Shown: positions 1-6,737, counted from the first letter of the stretch. The stretch is 8,667 bases of DNA from Ectopseudomonas composti (GCA_946886245.1 CAMPIF010000159.1:1-8667), one strand, 5' to 3'. Made by a program: numbers and translations. Notes: generated from the sequence alone by a model not told the origin.

Positions 1-814
1 CCAGCGGGCTTTTCAGTTCGTGGGTCAGGGTGTGCACGTAGCGCTCGACGTAGGCCTTGCCCTCCAGCTCGGTGCGCATGCGCTCCACCGCCTGGGCCAA
101 CTGACCCAGTTCGCCTCCACGCACAGTGGGCGCCTCGGCGCGTTGGCCCTCGCTGACGGCCTGGGCGTAGCGGGTGAGCTTGCCCAACGCGGCGCTGAGC
201 CACCAGGACAGCGCAGCGCCGATCAGCAGGCCAAGGGCGATCAACCCTGCTCCGAGCCAGCCAAGGCGCGTCTGCGAGCGTTCGATATAGGGCTGCAGGG
301 TGCGATTGGGCTTGGCCACCGAGACCACGCCGATGATCTGCTCGCCATCTCTGATCGGTGCAGCGACGTACATCACCGAGGAGTCGGGATCGTCCGGATC
401 TTCACGGGTCGAGCGCGCGCCGTACTGGCCGCGCAGGGTCAGCAGCACGTCGTTCCAGCGTGAATAGTCCTGGCCGACCGCCAGGCCGGTGGAGTCGAGC
501 AGGACGATGCCCTTGTCGTCGGTGACGTAGATGCGGTGGTTGACCTCGGCCTTGGTCAGCCCCCAGATGCTCGCCTGTGGCTGGCGCCGGCCATAGGCTT
601 CCAGCGCTTGGTGCAGACGGCCCTCGCCAAGGGTGCCGGCCTTGACCTCGTCGCGCAGGATCTCGGCCAGCAGGTTGGCGGTATCGACCAGCGTTTCCTC
701 GGTGCTCTGGCGCACGCCGGGACGAATCTCGTCCATCACCGTGCTCAGCACGAACCAGCCGGCCAGACCAACGAAGAGGAAGTAGACGAGGAAGATGCGC
801 ACGCCCAGTGGCAT
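1..814 (-). CDS. creC: CreC sensor histidine kinase, N-terminal 271 residues (cut by window edge)
   Basis: Inner-membrane sensor kinase of the CreBC two-component system, which in Pseudomonas and enteric bacteria responds to metabolic or cell-wall cues and phosphorylates CreB. The reading frame starts at ATG 814-812 and stays open to base 1. Residues 6-24 form a first membrane helix, followed by a periplasmic sensor with EIRPGVR, then GQDYSRWNDV and LTLRGQYGARST, segments nearly identical to those I recall in E. coli CreC. A second hydrophobic helix lies around residues 185-205, then a HAMP-like linker. The last visible residues are LTHELKSPL, the H-box, with phospho-acceptor His265; the ATPase domain lies outside the window. 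The start is supported by GGAGG eight bases upstream, inside the end of creB. The gap to the creB stop is 3 nt, so the two are probably co-transcribed and translationally coupled. creD commonly follows creC but would be beyond the edge. Confidence 0.95.
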   Translation of the reverse strand, partial: MPLGVRIFLVYFLFVGLAGWFVLSTVMDEIRPGVRQSTEETLVDTANLLAEILRDEVKAGTLGEGRLHQALEAYGRRQPQASIWGLTKAEVNHRIYVTDDKGIVLLDSTGLAVGQDYSRWNDVLLTLRGQYGARSTREDPDDPDSSVMYVAAPIRDGEQIIGVVSVAKPNRTLQPYIERSQTRLGWLGAGLIALGLLIGAALSWWLSAALGKLTRYAQAVSEGQRAEAPTVRGGELGQLAQAVERMRTELEGKAYVERYVHTLTHELKSPL

Positions 815-817
815 GAC

Positions 818-1498
818 TCAGGCCTCCGGCTCGAAACTGTAGCCCAGGCCGCGATGGGTCTGGATCGGTTCTTCGCTCGGGGCGATGGCGCGCAGTTTGG
901 CGCGTACGCTCTTGATATGGCTGTCGATGTTGCGCTCGTAGCCGGCCTCGCTGGCCACGCCGAGGGCATCGAGCAATTGCTCGCGCGAATAGACCCGGCA
1001 TGGCTGACCGAGCAGCGTGCGCAGCAGGCGAAATTCGTGGCGGGTCAGGCTCAGGGCCTGGCCGTGGTAGTGAATGCGAAAGGCGGCATCGTCGATCTGA
1101 AAGGTGCTCGGCGCGCTGGCTGCTGGTGTTTCACGCGGCGCCACGCGTTTGAGAATGGCCTTGACCCGCGCCGCGACTTCGCGCGGGCTGAAGGGTTTGA
1201 CCACGTAGTCGTCGGCGCCGATTTCCAGGCCCACCACGCGGTCGATTTCCTCGCTGCGGGCAGTGAGGAAGATCACCGGTAGTTCGGAGAAACGGCGCAG
1301 GCGCTTGCACACTTCGAAGCCGCTGATATCGGGCAGGCCGACATCGAGAATGGCCAGGTCGAAGGCGCCGTTTTCCAGCAGCGTCAGCGCCTCGCCACCC
1401 AAGCTCGACCAGTGCGTGGCGAAACCTTCGGCCTGCAGGGCATAGACCAGCGTATCGGCAATCGCGGCTTCGTCTTCGACTATCAGTATCTGCGGCAT
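818..1498 (-). CDS. creB: CreB response regulator (OmpR/PhoB type)
   Basis: DNA-binding partner of CreC, 226 residues. The receiver domain (about 1-118) carries the acidic pocket E8/D9, the phospho-acceptor D52 in LDVGLPDISGF, T79 in FLTARSEE and K101 in VVKPFSP. The C-terminal winged helix (about 130-226) has LTRHEFRLLRTLL, the recognition segment YERNIDSHIKSVRAKLR and the closing wing HRGLGYS. Agreement with E. coli CreB as I remember it is strong throughout, especially IADTLVY and RSEEIDRVVGLEIGADDY. The start at 1498 was chosen because MPQILIVEDE is the normal beginning of a receiver domain and AGGA sits six bases upstream; an in-frame ATG at 1552 would add 18 unrelated residues. In other species CreB controls creD and influences beta-lactam response and carbon metabolism. 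No TTCAC-N6-TTCAC cre-tag was found upstream. Confidence 0.96.
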   Translation of the reverse strand: MPQILIVEDEAAIADTLVYALQAEGFATHWSSLGGEALTLLENGAFDLAILDVGLPDISGFEVCKRLRRFSELPVIFLTARSEEIDRVVGLEIGADDYVVKPFSPREVAARVKAILKRVAPRETPAASAPSTFQIDDAAFRIHYHGQALSLTRHEFRLLRTLLGQPCRVYSREQLLDALGVASEAGYERNIDSHIKSVRAKLRAIAPSEEPIQTHRGLGYSFEPEA

Positions 1499-1526
1499 CG
1501 GGCGTCCTGCACCTGTGGGGCGACGG

Positions 1527-1539
1527 CGGCAGACTGCCG
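1527..1539. promoter_or_regulatory. 13-bp perfect palindrome upstream of creB, possible operator
   Basis: CGGCAG-A-CTGCCG is a perfect 6+1+6 palindrome ending 29 bases before the creB start codon, overlapping the candidate -10. Its symmetry and location would suit a dimeric regulator. In a GC-rich genome a palindrome this short can also occur by chance. No known regulator motif is recognised in it. Confidence 0.25.
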
Positions 1540-1559
1540 GGGGTTGGATCATGCGTCAA
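1531..1559 (-). promoter_or_regulatory. Weak candidate sigma-70 promoter for creB
   Basis: Read on the minus strand, TTGACG (1559-1554) matches the -35 consensus at five of six bases. It is followed after 17 bp by CAGTCT (1536-1531), a poor -10. The position fits a short creB leader. The -10 overlaps the palindrome at 1527-1539. The poor -10 keeps confidence low. Confidence 0.22.
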
Positions 1560-1592
1560 GCGGGCGGTAGCGTAGAACGGACAGCCCGTCAG

Positions 1593-1618
1593 GGGTGGTT
1601 GGCGGGTTACACCCACCC
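1593..1618. repeat. Possible decayed palindromic repeat (GGGTGG/CCACCC)
   Basis: A 6-bp stem GGGTGG (1593-1598) and CCACCC (1613-1618) encloses 14 bases that include GCGGGTTAC. The wording resembles a dispersed Pseudomonas repeat of the type GGTGGGTTA...TAACCCACC, but only in part. It lies in the spacer between creB and the CBS gene and is probably a degraded intergenic repeat. Confidence 0.3.
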
Positions 1619-1714
1619 TATCCGACAAGCGCCGCTGCGACGGCATGGATGCAGGAGGTAGAGCGAAGCAGGATGCCAGAGTCGAAAGCGCCTCCCACGA
1701 GGTTTTCGCTCACC

Positions 1715-1776
1715 CGTAGCCCGGATGCAATCCGGGGAATCGTGCCATTCGTTCCCCGGATTGCATCCGGGCTACG
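1715..1776. repeat. REP-like element: perfect 25-bp inverted repeat
   Basis: The arms 1715-1739 and 1752-1776 are exact reverse complements (25 of 25 bases) around a 12-base loop. Each arm contains GTAGCCCGGATGCAATCCGG, a sequence I recognise as a common dispersed intergenic palindrome in some Pseudomonas genomes. It ends 3 bp past the stop codon of the minus-strand CBS gene, so its transcript would form a very stable 3' hairpin. It may stabilise the mRNA or help end transcription, but no U-tract follows. Such elements are often mobilised by RAYT transposases; none is encoded here. Confidence 0.85.
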
Positions 1777-1779
1777 CGC

Positions 1780-2220
1780 TCAGGGAATCTCACCGCGAAT
1801 GTACTGCTCCAGCTGACGGATCAGGTCGGCCTGTTCGGCGATGGTTTCCTTGACCAGGTCACCGATGGACAGCAGGCCGATCAGCTCGCCTTCGGCCAGC
1901 ACCGGCAGGTGACGCAGGCGGCGCTCGGTCATCAGCTCCATGCAGTACTGCACGCTGTCACGCGGGCCGACGCTGATGACGTCGCTGGTCATGATTTCGC
2001 TGATCTTGGTGGTGAGCAGCGAGCGCTCGGCCAGCGCCACCTTGCGCACGTAGTCACGCTCGCTGACGATGCCGACCAGGCGCCCGCCGGAGAGCACCAC
2101 CAGTGCCCCGACACCCTTTTCGGCCAGCACGCGCAAACCGTCGAGCAGCGAATCCTCACGGTCGACGCTGTAAACGTAGGCATGGGCTTTACTGCGAAGA
2201 ACTTCTGCGGCGGTTTTCAT
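1780..2220 (-). CDS. Tandem CBS-domain protein
   Basis: A 146-residue cytoplasmic protein made almost entirely of two CBS domains, a Bateman module. The first spans about residues 8-65, with GVGALVVLSGGRLVGIVSERDY. The second spans about 75-135, with RRLRHLPVLAEGELIGLLSIGDLVK. The S/T-x-x-D elements SERD and SIGD are the usual nucleotide-contacting positions of such modules. Stand-alone proteins of this kind bind adenine nucleotides or related ligands and modulate partner proteins; the partner here cannot be told. No membrane segment or signal peptide is seen. The start is firm: AAGGAG lies nine bases upstream of the ATG. An AACAACAA tract directly abuts this ribosome binding site (see separate entry). 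The gene is followed by a REP-like hairpin and preceded by the chemotaxis gene with a 58-bp gap, so read-through from that gene is possible. Confidence 0.93.
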   Translation of the reverse strand: MKTAAEVLRSKAHAYVYSVDREDSLLDGLRVLAEKGVGALVVLSGGRLVGIVSERDYVRKVALAERSLLTTKISEIMTSDVISVGPRDSVQYCMELMTERRLRHLPVLAEGELIGLLSIGDLVKETIAEQADLIRQLEQYIRGEIP

Positions 2221-2234
2221 GCTGACGACTCCTT

Positions 2235-2242
2235 TTGTTGTT
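2235..2242 (-). promoter_or_regulatory. AACAACAA Hfq/Crc-type motif at the RBS of the CBS gene
   Basis: On the minus strand AACAACAA (2242-2235) runs directly into AAGGAG (2234-2229). It fits AAnAAnAA, the A-rich 'catabolite activity' motif bound by Hfq with Crc in Pseudomonas. Occupancy here would mask the ribosome binding site. The match and position are direct observations; regulation is inferred. Confidence 0.5.
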
Positions 2243-2272
2243 ATCCGTTTTTAGCAGAGTTGGCCGCCGCGG

Positions 2273-2292
2273 TCAGCCTCACTGGAGGCTGA
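2273..2292 (-). other. 8-bp stem-loop across the stop codon of the chemotaxis gene
   Basis: TCAGCCTC (2273-2280) and GAGGCTGA (2285-2292) form a perfect 8-bp stem with a four-base loop. The structure overlaps the last codons and the stop (2281-2279) of the minus-strand chemotaxis gene. No U-run follows on that strand, so it is not a standard intrinsic terminator. It may protect the mRNA end. Confidence 0.35.
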
Positions 2293-4309
2293 ATCGTCCA
2301 GTATTCTGCGCCAGCCCTTCGCTGCCTCTGCGCAGTTGCTCGGCGGCGCTGCTCACGGCCTGGGCGCCATCGAGCAGTTGTCCGGCAGCCTGATCGACCT
2401 GCTGGATGTTGCCACTGACCTCATCGGCGGTGGCCGCCTGCTGCTCGGCGGCCGTGGCGATCTGCGCCAGGCGGTCGCTGACGCGCTGTACCGAGTCGAC
2501 GATGTTCTGCAGTTCATCACCCATGGCCAGCACGCTGCCGATATCGCCGTCGGCCTGGCTGCAGGCTTCTTCCATGAGAGTGACCGACTGCCCGACCACG
2601 CGCTGCAGGTTGTCCACGGTCTGGGCGATTTCCTGGGTCGAATCCTGGGTGCGCCTGGACAGCGAGCGCACTTCGTCGGCAACCACGGCGAAGCCTCGAC
2701 CGGCCTCGCCCGCGCGCGCGGCTTCGATGGCCGCGTTGAGTGCCAGCAGGTTGGTCTGCTCGGCGATGCCCTTGATCACCTCGACCACGCGGTTGATCTG
2801 CTGGGTCTGATCGCGCAGTTGCTGCAAAGCCGCAGCGCTGTCGCCGAGGCGACTGCTGAGGTGGCGCATGCTGGCGCTGGTGCGCTCGCTGCGCTGGTTG
2901 CTGCTCAGCGCCACTTCACGGGTCTGCTGCGCCTCCACTGCGGCCTGCTCGCAGCTTTGCGCCACGCTCTGTGCGGTGGCGGCCATCTGCGTCGCGGCAG
3001 TGGCGATCTGACTCATCTGCGCCTGCTGCTGCTCGACGGCATCCAGAGCATCACGCGCCTGACCACCGAGCAGTTGCACCGTGCTGTCCAGTTGCTGACT
3101 TTCGCGGTTGACGCCTTGCAGCGAGTCGCGCATCTGTTCGACTGCGGTATTCAGCGCCTGGGCGATGGCGGCCAGGTCGTCACGACCATTGACCTCCATG
3201 CGCACGCGCAGGTCGCCATCACGCAGACTACGCGCGGCCTCGATGATGTTGCTGGTGCTGAGGCGGATCGAGGCGTTCAGGCACATCAGCACGTACATCG
3301 CCAGCAGGGTCAGCACGATGAAGGCGCCGATCACTTCGATCATCGAGTGCAGCGCCTGCTGCCGGTAATGACCAAGGCTGGCGCTGAACTGCTGATAGAG
3401 CGCTTGCTGCAGCCCCTGCAGCTGGGTCTGTAGCGCTTCGACACGCTGCACGAACTGCTCGGGCGTGAGCGCCATGGGGCTGGCTTCGAACATGTCGCGG
3501 TCGATCTGGGTGAGGAATTCGTCGAACGCCTTGAGCGAGGCGTCGAAGGGCGCACTCAGTTGGCGCATGGCCTGCGGCGCCTCGCGCGACAGGGTGAGCT
3601 GCGCCTTGACCAGTTGCGCACGCTGCTCGTCCAGGCTGCGGCGCAAGTCGCGGATCAGCACCCGGCTCTGCAGGGTGAAATGCTGCGAGACCACGGCGCC
3701 ATGGCCCTGAGCGGCGAAGGTGCCGAGCTGCTCGAGCAGACGCGGCATGATGTAGGTGATCTGCTCCATCATCAGGTAGGTGTCGAGGCGCGGATCGAGA
3801 ATCAGGGTGCTGTCGGTGGCCACCTGCTCACGCAGGGCGATCAGCGACAGCAGTGCCTTCTGGTAGCGCTCCAGCGCGTCGGGCAGGGCGACCTTGGTCA
3901 GCCCGGCAGCGCGCAAGCCGTCGCGTTCGCCCTGCAGGACCTGGAAATGCTCGCGCGCCTGCTCGCTGATCAGGTCGCTCTGCAGCGGCTCGGCGGCCCG
4001 TTGCAAGGCCTCGTCGAGCTTGGCCTCGCGCTGCTGCAGCAGGCCCTGCGCGGCATTCTCGGTGCCCTTCCAACGCGCCAGCAGGGTGCGCTGGGCGATC
4101 AGTTCATGCTGCACCTGCGCCATGCGCTCCAGCGCTTGCGCACCTTCCACCTCGAAGTCGATGGACTGCAGGCGCGACAGGTAGTCGCTGCTGATGATCC
4201 ACAGCGCGTAACCGAGCGGAAGCGCGAACAACAGGAACACCAGCTGAAACTTGTGGGCAAAACTGAAACGCTGCAGCAGCCGTACACCCGGCTTGAGTAC
4301 TCCCGTCAT
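2279..4309 (-). CDS. Methyl-accepting chemotaxis protein (transmembrane receptor)
   Basis: A 676-residue inner-membrane chemoreceptor that would signal through CheW/CheA to the flagellar motor or a related chemosensory pathway. TM1 is about residues 20-40 ([18 protein letters not shown]). A periplasmic ligand-binding region of about 280 residues follows. It is rich in Leu, Gln and Arg and looks all-helical rather than Cache-like, with the notable segment [14 protein letters not shown]2 is about 321-343, then a HAMP domain to about 395 ([19 protein letters not shown]). The cytoplasmic hairpin has its highly conserved tip around 505-540 ([20 protein letters not shown], then [18 protein letters not shown]). 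There is no C-terminal CheR/CheB-binding pentapeptide; the protein ends GRFSLQ. The start is supported by GAGGTG five bases upstream. The ligand cannot be predicted; the size and helical character allow a helical-bimodular (HBM-like) sensor, but this is a guess. Confidence 0.96.
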   Translation of the reverse strand: MTGVLKPGVRLLQRFSFAHKFQLVFLLFALPLGYALWIISSDYLSRLQSIDFEVEGAQALERMAQVQHELIAQRTLLARWKGTENAAQGLLQQREAKLDEALQRAAEPLQSDLISEQAREHFQVLQGERDGLRAAGLTKVALPDALERYQKALLSLIALREQVATDSTLILDPRLDTYLMMEQITYIMPRLLEQLGTFAAQGHGAVVSQHFTLQSRVLIRDLRRSLDEQRAQLVKAQLTLSREAPQAMRQLSAPFDASLKAFDEFLTQIDRDMFEASPMALTPEQFVQRVEALQTQLQGLQQALYQQFSASLGHYRQQALHSMIEVIGAFIVLTLLAMYVLMCLNASIRLSTSNIIEAARSLRDGDLRVRMEVNGRDDLAAIAQALNTAVEQMRDSLQGVNRESQQLDSTVQLLGGQARDALDAVEQQQAQMSQIATAATQMAATAQSVAQSCEQAAVEAQQTREVALSSNQRSERTSASMRHLSSRLGDSAAALQQLRDQTQQINRVVEVIKGIAEQTNLLALNAAIEAARAGEAGRGFAVVADEVRSLSRRTQDSTQEIAQTVDNLQRVVGQSVTLMEEACSQADGDIGSVLAMGDELQNIVDSVQRVSDRLAQIATAAEQQAATADEVSGNIQQVDQAAGQLLDGAQAVSSAAEQLRRGSEGLAQNTGRFSLQ

Positions 4310-4332
4310 AGCGACACCTCAACGACCTAAAG

Positions 4333-4366
4333 GGCCTACAGGCCTGGCAAAGGATTGCATATAGCA
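4333..4366 (-). promoter_or_regulatory. Candidate extended -10 promoter and leader palindrome of the chemotaxis gene
   Basis: On the minus strand TGCTATATG (4366-4358) resembles an extended -10 element, about 50 bases before the chemotaxis start codon; no good -35 is seen. Just downstream, GGCCT-GT-AGGCC (4344-4333) is a perfect 5-bp dyad lying between the possible transcription start and the ribosome binding site, a place where a repressor could act. No FliA-type promoter was recognised. Confidence 0.3.
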
Positions 4367-4430
4367 AAAAGCAGGCCCGACGCTGACGCCGATCAGATGA
4401 GCGTCCCAAAACCGCCGCTCGCAGGAGCCC

Positions 4431-4485
4431 CGCCCCGGGGGGCGAAGCGTCACGAGTCCGCTCCGCCCGGGTTCGCGGCGGAGCG
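4431..4485. repeat. REP-like cluster of two GC-rich hairpins
   Basis: The second hairpin is clear: CGCTCCGCC (4459-4467) pairs perfectly with GGCGGAGCG (4477-4485) around a nine-base loop. The first is shorter: CGCCC (4431-4435) with GGGCG (4440-4444), four-base loop. The flanking words (AGGAGCCCCGCCCC, and on the other strand GGGAGCGGCGCTCC) resemble dispersed intergenic repeats of Pseudomonas. Two hairpins in one spacer fit a REP doublet. No gene for a RAYT transposase is nearby. Confidence 0.6.
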
Positions 4486-4618
4486 CCGCTCCCAAATGGG
4501 GCGGTGCATCAAGGCTCAACTGAGTGGCGCTGGCTCCAACACGGAGGTCGTTACTGGGCACTCTCGACGAGTGTAATGGCCAATGACTATCAGCCTTTTC
4601 CGAAATGCGACAATTAAC

Positions 4619-5128
4619 TCAGCATTGGGGACGATCGCGGGTGTAGCGCTCAGCCGGGTCCACCGCCGCACCAAGATCGCGCATGGCGCTGGCACCGATC
4701 AGCAACGGATAGCTGAAGGTGCTGCGATCCGTCAGGTTGACCTCGATGGTGCGCTCTTCTTCGCCCAGGCAGATCGGCATCTCGATCACCGGGCGCTGCG
4801 AGTAGGCGACTTCCTTGATCTCGGCGTCACTCTCTTCGGCGCGCTTCTTGATCTCGGCGATGCGCACCAGCGGGTGTTCGTAAATCGTATCTTCGGCGCC
4901 ATCGACAGCCAGGCGGAAGCGTACCCAGTCTTCGCCGTCGCGCTTGAAGGGTTCGATGTCCTTGGCCGACAGCGAGGCAGTCATCGCACCGGTGTCCATC
5001 TTGGCCTTGAGGGTCTGGCCCAGAGCAGGGAGCTTGATCAGTTCGTAGCGGCCGTAAAGGTCCGGTTGTTCATCGGCCATGGTCGGCAGACTGATGGCGG
5101 CGGCCAGCAGGAGCAGAGCGTATTTCAA
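4619..5128 (-). CDS. Exported retropepsin-like protein of the 'ATP-dependent zinc protease' (RimB-like) family, TTG start
   Basis: A 169-residue protein. Residues 1-18 form a signal peptide (KYALLLLAAAISLPTMA, cleavage expected before DEQ), so the mature protein is probably periplasmic. The core has KMDTGAMTASL with D45-T46-G47-A48, the aspartic-protease-like motif of this family, and near the end NLTDRSTFSYPLLIGASAM, its second conserved block. The family name predates structural work that placed RimB-type members with retropepsins; neither zinc nor ATP binding is evident here. The start is TTG at 5128-5126: AGGA lies seven bases upstream, and the signal peptide begins exactly there. The upstream in-frame ATG at 5218 would add 30 polar residues and bury the signal peptide. 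The substrate is unknown. Unlike some relatives, no RimK-like ligase gene is adjacent. It appears to be a single-gene unit. Confidence 0.88.
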   Translation of the reverse strand: MKYALLLLAAAISLPTMADEQPDLYGRYELIKLPALGQTLKAKMDTGAMTASLSAKDIEPFKRDGEDWVRFRLAVDGAEDTIYEHPLVRIAEIKKRAEESDAEIKEVAYSQRPVIEMPICLGEEERTIEVNLTDRSTFSYPLLIGASAMRDLGAAVDPAERYTRDRPQC

Positions 5129-5262
5129 GGTTAAGTCCTCTCGTTTGCGGTGACCGAACCTACGACTGCCATGCGCCTGCTGCGTTCCACCAGAAGCGTT
5201 ACAACATGCTGCGTGCAAGCGCTACCTTTAACCTGAACTTTCCGCACGCCGTCAGGGAAACA

Positions 5263-5357
5263 CTGAAAAATCGTCATGCCCACGCAAGCGGGTATCCAGA
5301 ACCCGCCAAGCCTCTGGCTCCCGCCTTCGCGGGAGTGACGATAGATGGCTTTTTCAG
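5263..5357 (-). terminator. Long imperfect inverted repeat, likely terminator of the HD-GYP gene
   Basis: The outermost arms are CTGAAAAA (5263-5270) and TTTTTCAG (5350-5357). Inside them lies an imperfect repeat of about 28 bp, 5271-5299 against 5314-5341 (TCGTCA...TGACGA), resembling the widespread proteobacterial repeat GTCATTCCCGCGAA...TTCGCGGGAATGAC. A nested perfect 7-bp hairpin CTCCCGC-CTTC-GCGGGAG sits at 5318-5335. On the minus strand the structure begins 7 bases after the HD-GYP stop codon, and its stem is followed by ATTTTTCAG (5271-5263), a U5 run. It therefore looks like a dispersed repeat serving as an intrinsic terminator. Confidence 0.65.
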
Positions 5358-5364
5358 AACATCC

Positions 5365-6603
5365 TCAGCGGCCGCGCCCCTCCAGATCCATCCCGCTCCA
5401 CAGCTCGTCGAGCCGCTCGAAACCCCATTCCTCGGCCGACTCACGGCCGACGATGCGGTCCTGGTCGGTGATCTTGCTCAGATCGACGACGCTCTGCGGC
5501 AACGGCAAACGCGACTTGGCCGAGAAGAACACCTTGACCCTGGGCGCCAGCAGCGCCTTGGAGTTCTGCTCCATGACCACCGCCAGGCGTCCACTCTGCA
5601 AGCGCACCAGGGCGCCGACCGGGTAGATGCCGACGGTCTTGACGAAGGCCTGGAACACCAGCTCGTCGAAATGCCCCTTCCACTCGGCCATCTTGCGGAT
5701 CGACTCGGCCGGGTCCCAGCCCTGCTTGTACGGACGGTTGGACGTGATGGCATCGTACACGTCGCAGACCGCGCCCATCTTCGCCATCAGGCTGATCTGC
5801 TCGCCCTGCAGACGGTGTGGATAACCGCTGCCATCGACCTTCTCGTGGTGATGCAGGCACACGTCGAGAACCAACGCACTGACCTGCTTGCTGGCGATCA
5901 GAATGCCGCCGCCCTCCTCCGGATGCTTGCGCACCTTGGCGAACTCGTTGTCGGTGAGCTTGCCGGGCTTGTCCAGCAACTCCTGCGGTACGGCCATCTT
6001 GCCGATATCGTGCAGCAAACCGGCCAGCCCGGCCTCGCGCACGGCCGCTTCGGGCAGGCCGAGCTGGCGCGCCAGGGCGATCATCAGCGCACACACGGCG
6101 ACCGAGTGCATGTAGGTGTATTCATTGCTGTGCTTGAGCCGCGCCAGGCTGATCAGGGCGTTGGGGTGGCGCATCACCGACTGGGAGATCTCCTCGACCA
6201 GCGATTCGGCCTGCTCGAACTGCAGCGCCTGGCCCATGCGCGCATCGCAGAACATCTCCATCACTGCCTGCTTGGAGCGCGCGCAGAGCTTCACGGCCTG
6301 CTCCAGTTCCTGCTCCATCGACAGCGTCCTGACCTTGGGCGGTTCGATAGCGGCCAGCAACCGCGCCTCGGCTTCGCACTCGACCTCGGCTTCTGTCGCG
6401 GCCTTCACGCCGGCGGCGACATCGGTGCCCTTGCTGACGTCGATCCACAACTCGGTGATCGCACTCTCGCGAATGCGAGCGAGGTCCTTTTCGGAGTTGA
6501 GGACAAACTTGGACTTCCAGAACGGGTGATCCATCCATGATCCGCAAAACTCCTGGACGTACATGCCGATGCGCAGATCGGCCACCGCAATGCGTTTCAA
6601 CAT
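5365..6603 (-). CDS. HD-GYP domain cyclic-di-GMP phosphodiesterase with DUF3391 N-terminus
   Basis: A 412-residue cytoplasmic protein predicted to hydrolyse cyclic-di-GMP, lowering biofilm and raising motility signals. Residues 1-110 resemble the DUF3391 domain found before HD-GYP in Pseudomonas (MLKRIAVADLRIGMYV). The HD-GYP domain spans about 150-335. Visible metal and substrate residues are H166, H198-D199 with K202 (LLHDIGK), H227 (RKHPEEG), H251-H253 followed by E254, D257-G258, G260-Y261-P262 and D281 (CDVYDAITS). All signature positions are kept, so it should be active. A C-terminal tail of about 75 residues follows. The start at 6603 was chosen because MLKRI is the usual beginning in relatives and GGAT lies eight bases upstream; ATGs at 6612 and 6684 are in frame but have poor ribosome binding sites. 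The gene is transcribed away from yihG and ends at a terminator-like repeat. Confidence 0.94.
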   Translation of the reverse strand: MLKRIAVADLRIGMYVQEFCGSWMDHPFWKSKFVLNSEKDLARIRESAITELWIDVSKGTDVAAGVKAATEAEVECEAEARLLAAIEPPKVRTLSMEQELEQAVKLCARSKQAVMEMFCDARMGQALQFEQAESLVEEISQSVMRHPNALISLARLKHSNEYTYMHSVAVCALMIALARQLGLPEAAVREAGLAGLLHDIGKMAVPQELLDKPGKLTDNEFAKVRKHPEEGGGILIASKQVSALVLDVCLHHHEKVDGSGYPHRLQGEQISLMAKMGAVCDVYDAITSNRPYKQGWDPAESIRKMAEWKGHFDELVFQAFVKTVGIYPVGALVRLQSGRLAVVMEQNSKALLAPRVKVFFSAKSRLPLPQSVVDLSKITDQDRIVGRESAEEWGFERLDELWSGMDLEGRGR

Positions 6604-6737
6604 CGAGATCATCCAGAGCAGGTTGGCGGGAAGGTTCGAGCAGGGCACCCAAGAATCATCGAACAATCCCCTTGCATTCCACACTGATCAGCATCAAGGC
6701 TTCCACGTAAAATAGCCATAGGCCACTAGTCGCAGTT

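Larger units (their letters stand above)
4310..4618. other. 309-bp gene-free stretch
   Basis: This spacer lies between the chemotaxis gene start and the end of the protease gene, both on the minus strand. It holds the candidate promoter near 4333-4366 and two REP-like hairpins at 4431-4485. A short CACTC/GAGTG dyad at 4559-4573 has no U-run. No convincing coding frame was found: the frames open here have no family resemblance and no suitable ribosome binding site. No clear terminator for the protease gene is seen. Confidence 0.6.

Noticed and set aside
20..1282. Long plus-strand open frames opposite creC and creB
   Set aside because: They are antisense to two clearly recognised genes. Their sequences show no family features, and high GC content keeps opposite frames open.
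1499..1780. CreB-binding tag TTCAC-N6-TTCAC near creB
   Set aside because: I looked for TTCAC and GTGAA pairs in the spacer and across the window. Only single half-sites within genes were found.
2336..4330. Plus-strand open frames of 365 and 256 codons opposite the chemotaxis gene
   Set aside because: They are rich in His, Gln, Leu and Ala, as expected of antisense translation of a Leu/Gln/Ala-rich coding sequence. The minus-strand gene has full domain evidence.
4559..4573. CACTC-TCGAC-GAGTG as terminator of the protease-family gene
   Set aside because: The stem is only five pairs with a five-base loop, and no U-run follows on the minus strand.
4583..5134. 183-codon plus-strand frame opposite the protease-family gene
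   Set aside because: It is antisense to a gene with a signal peptide and the DTGA motif, and it has no convincing ribosome binding site.
5206..6540. 444-codon plus-strand frame opposite the HD-GYP gene
   Set aside because: It overlaps the inverted repeat at its start, lacks a recognisable domain, and lies antisense to a gene with every HD-GYP signature residue.
6604..6684. Upstream in-frame ATGs (6612, 6684) as HD-GYP starts
   Set aside because: Neither has a good ribosome binding site, and family members normally begin at MLKRI.
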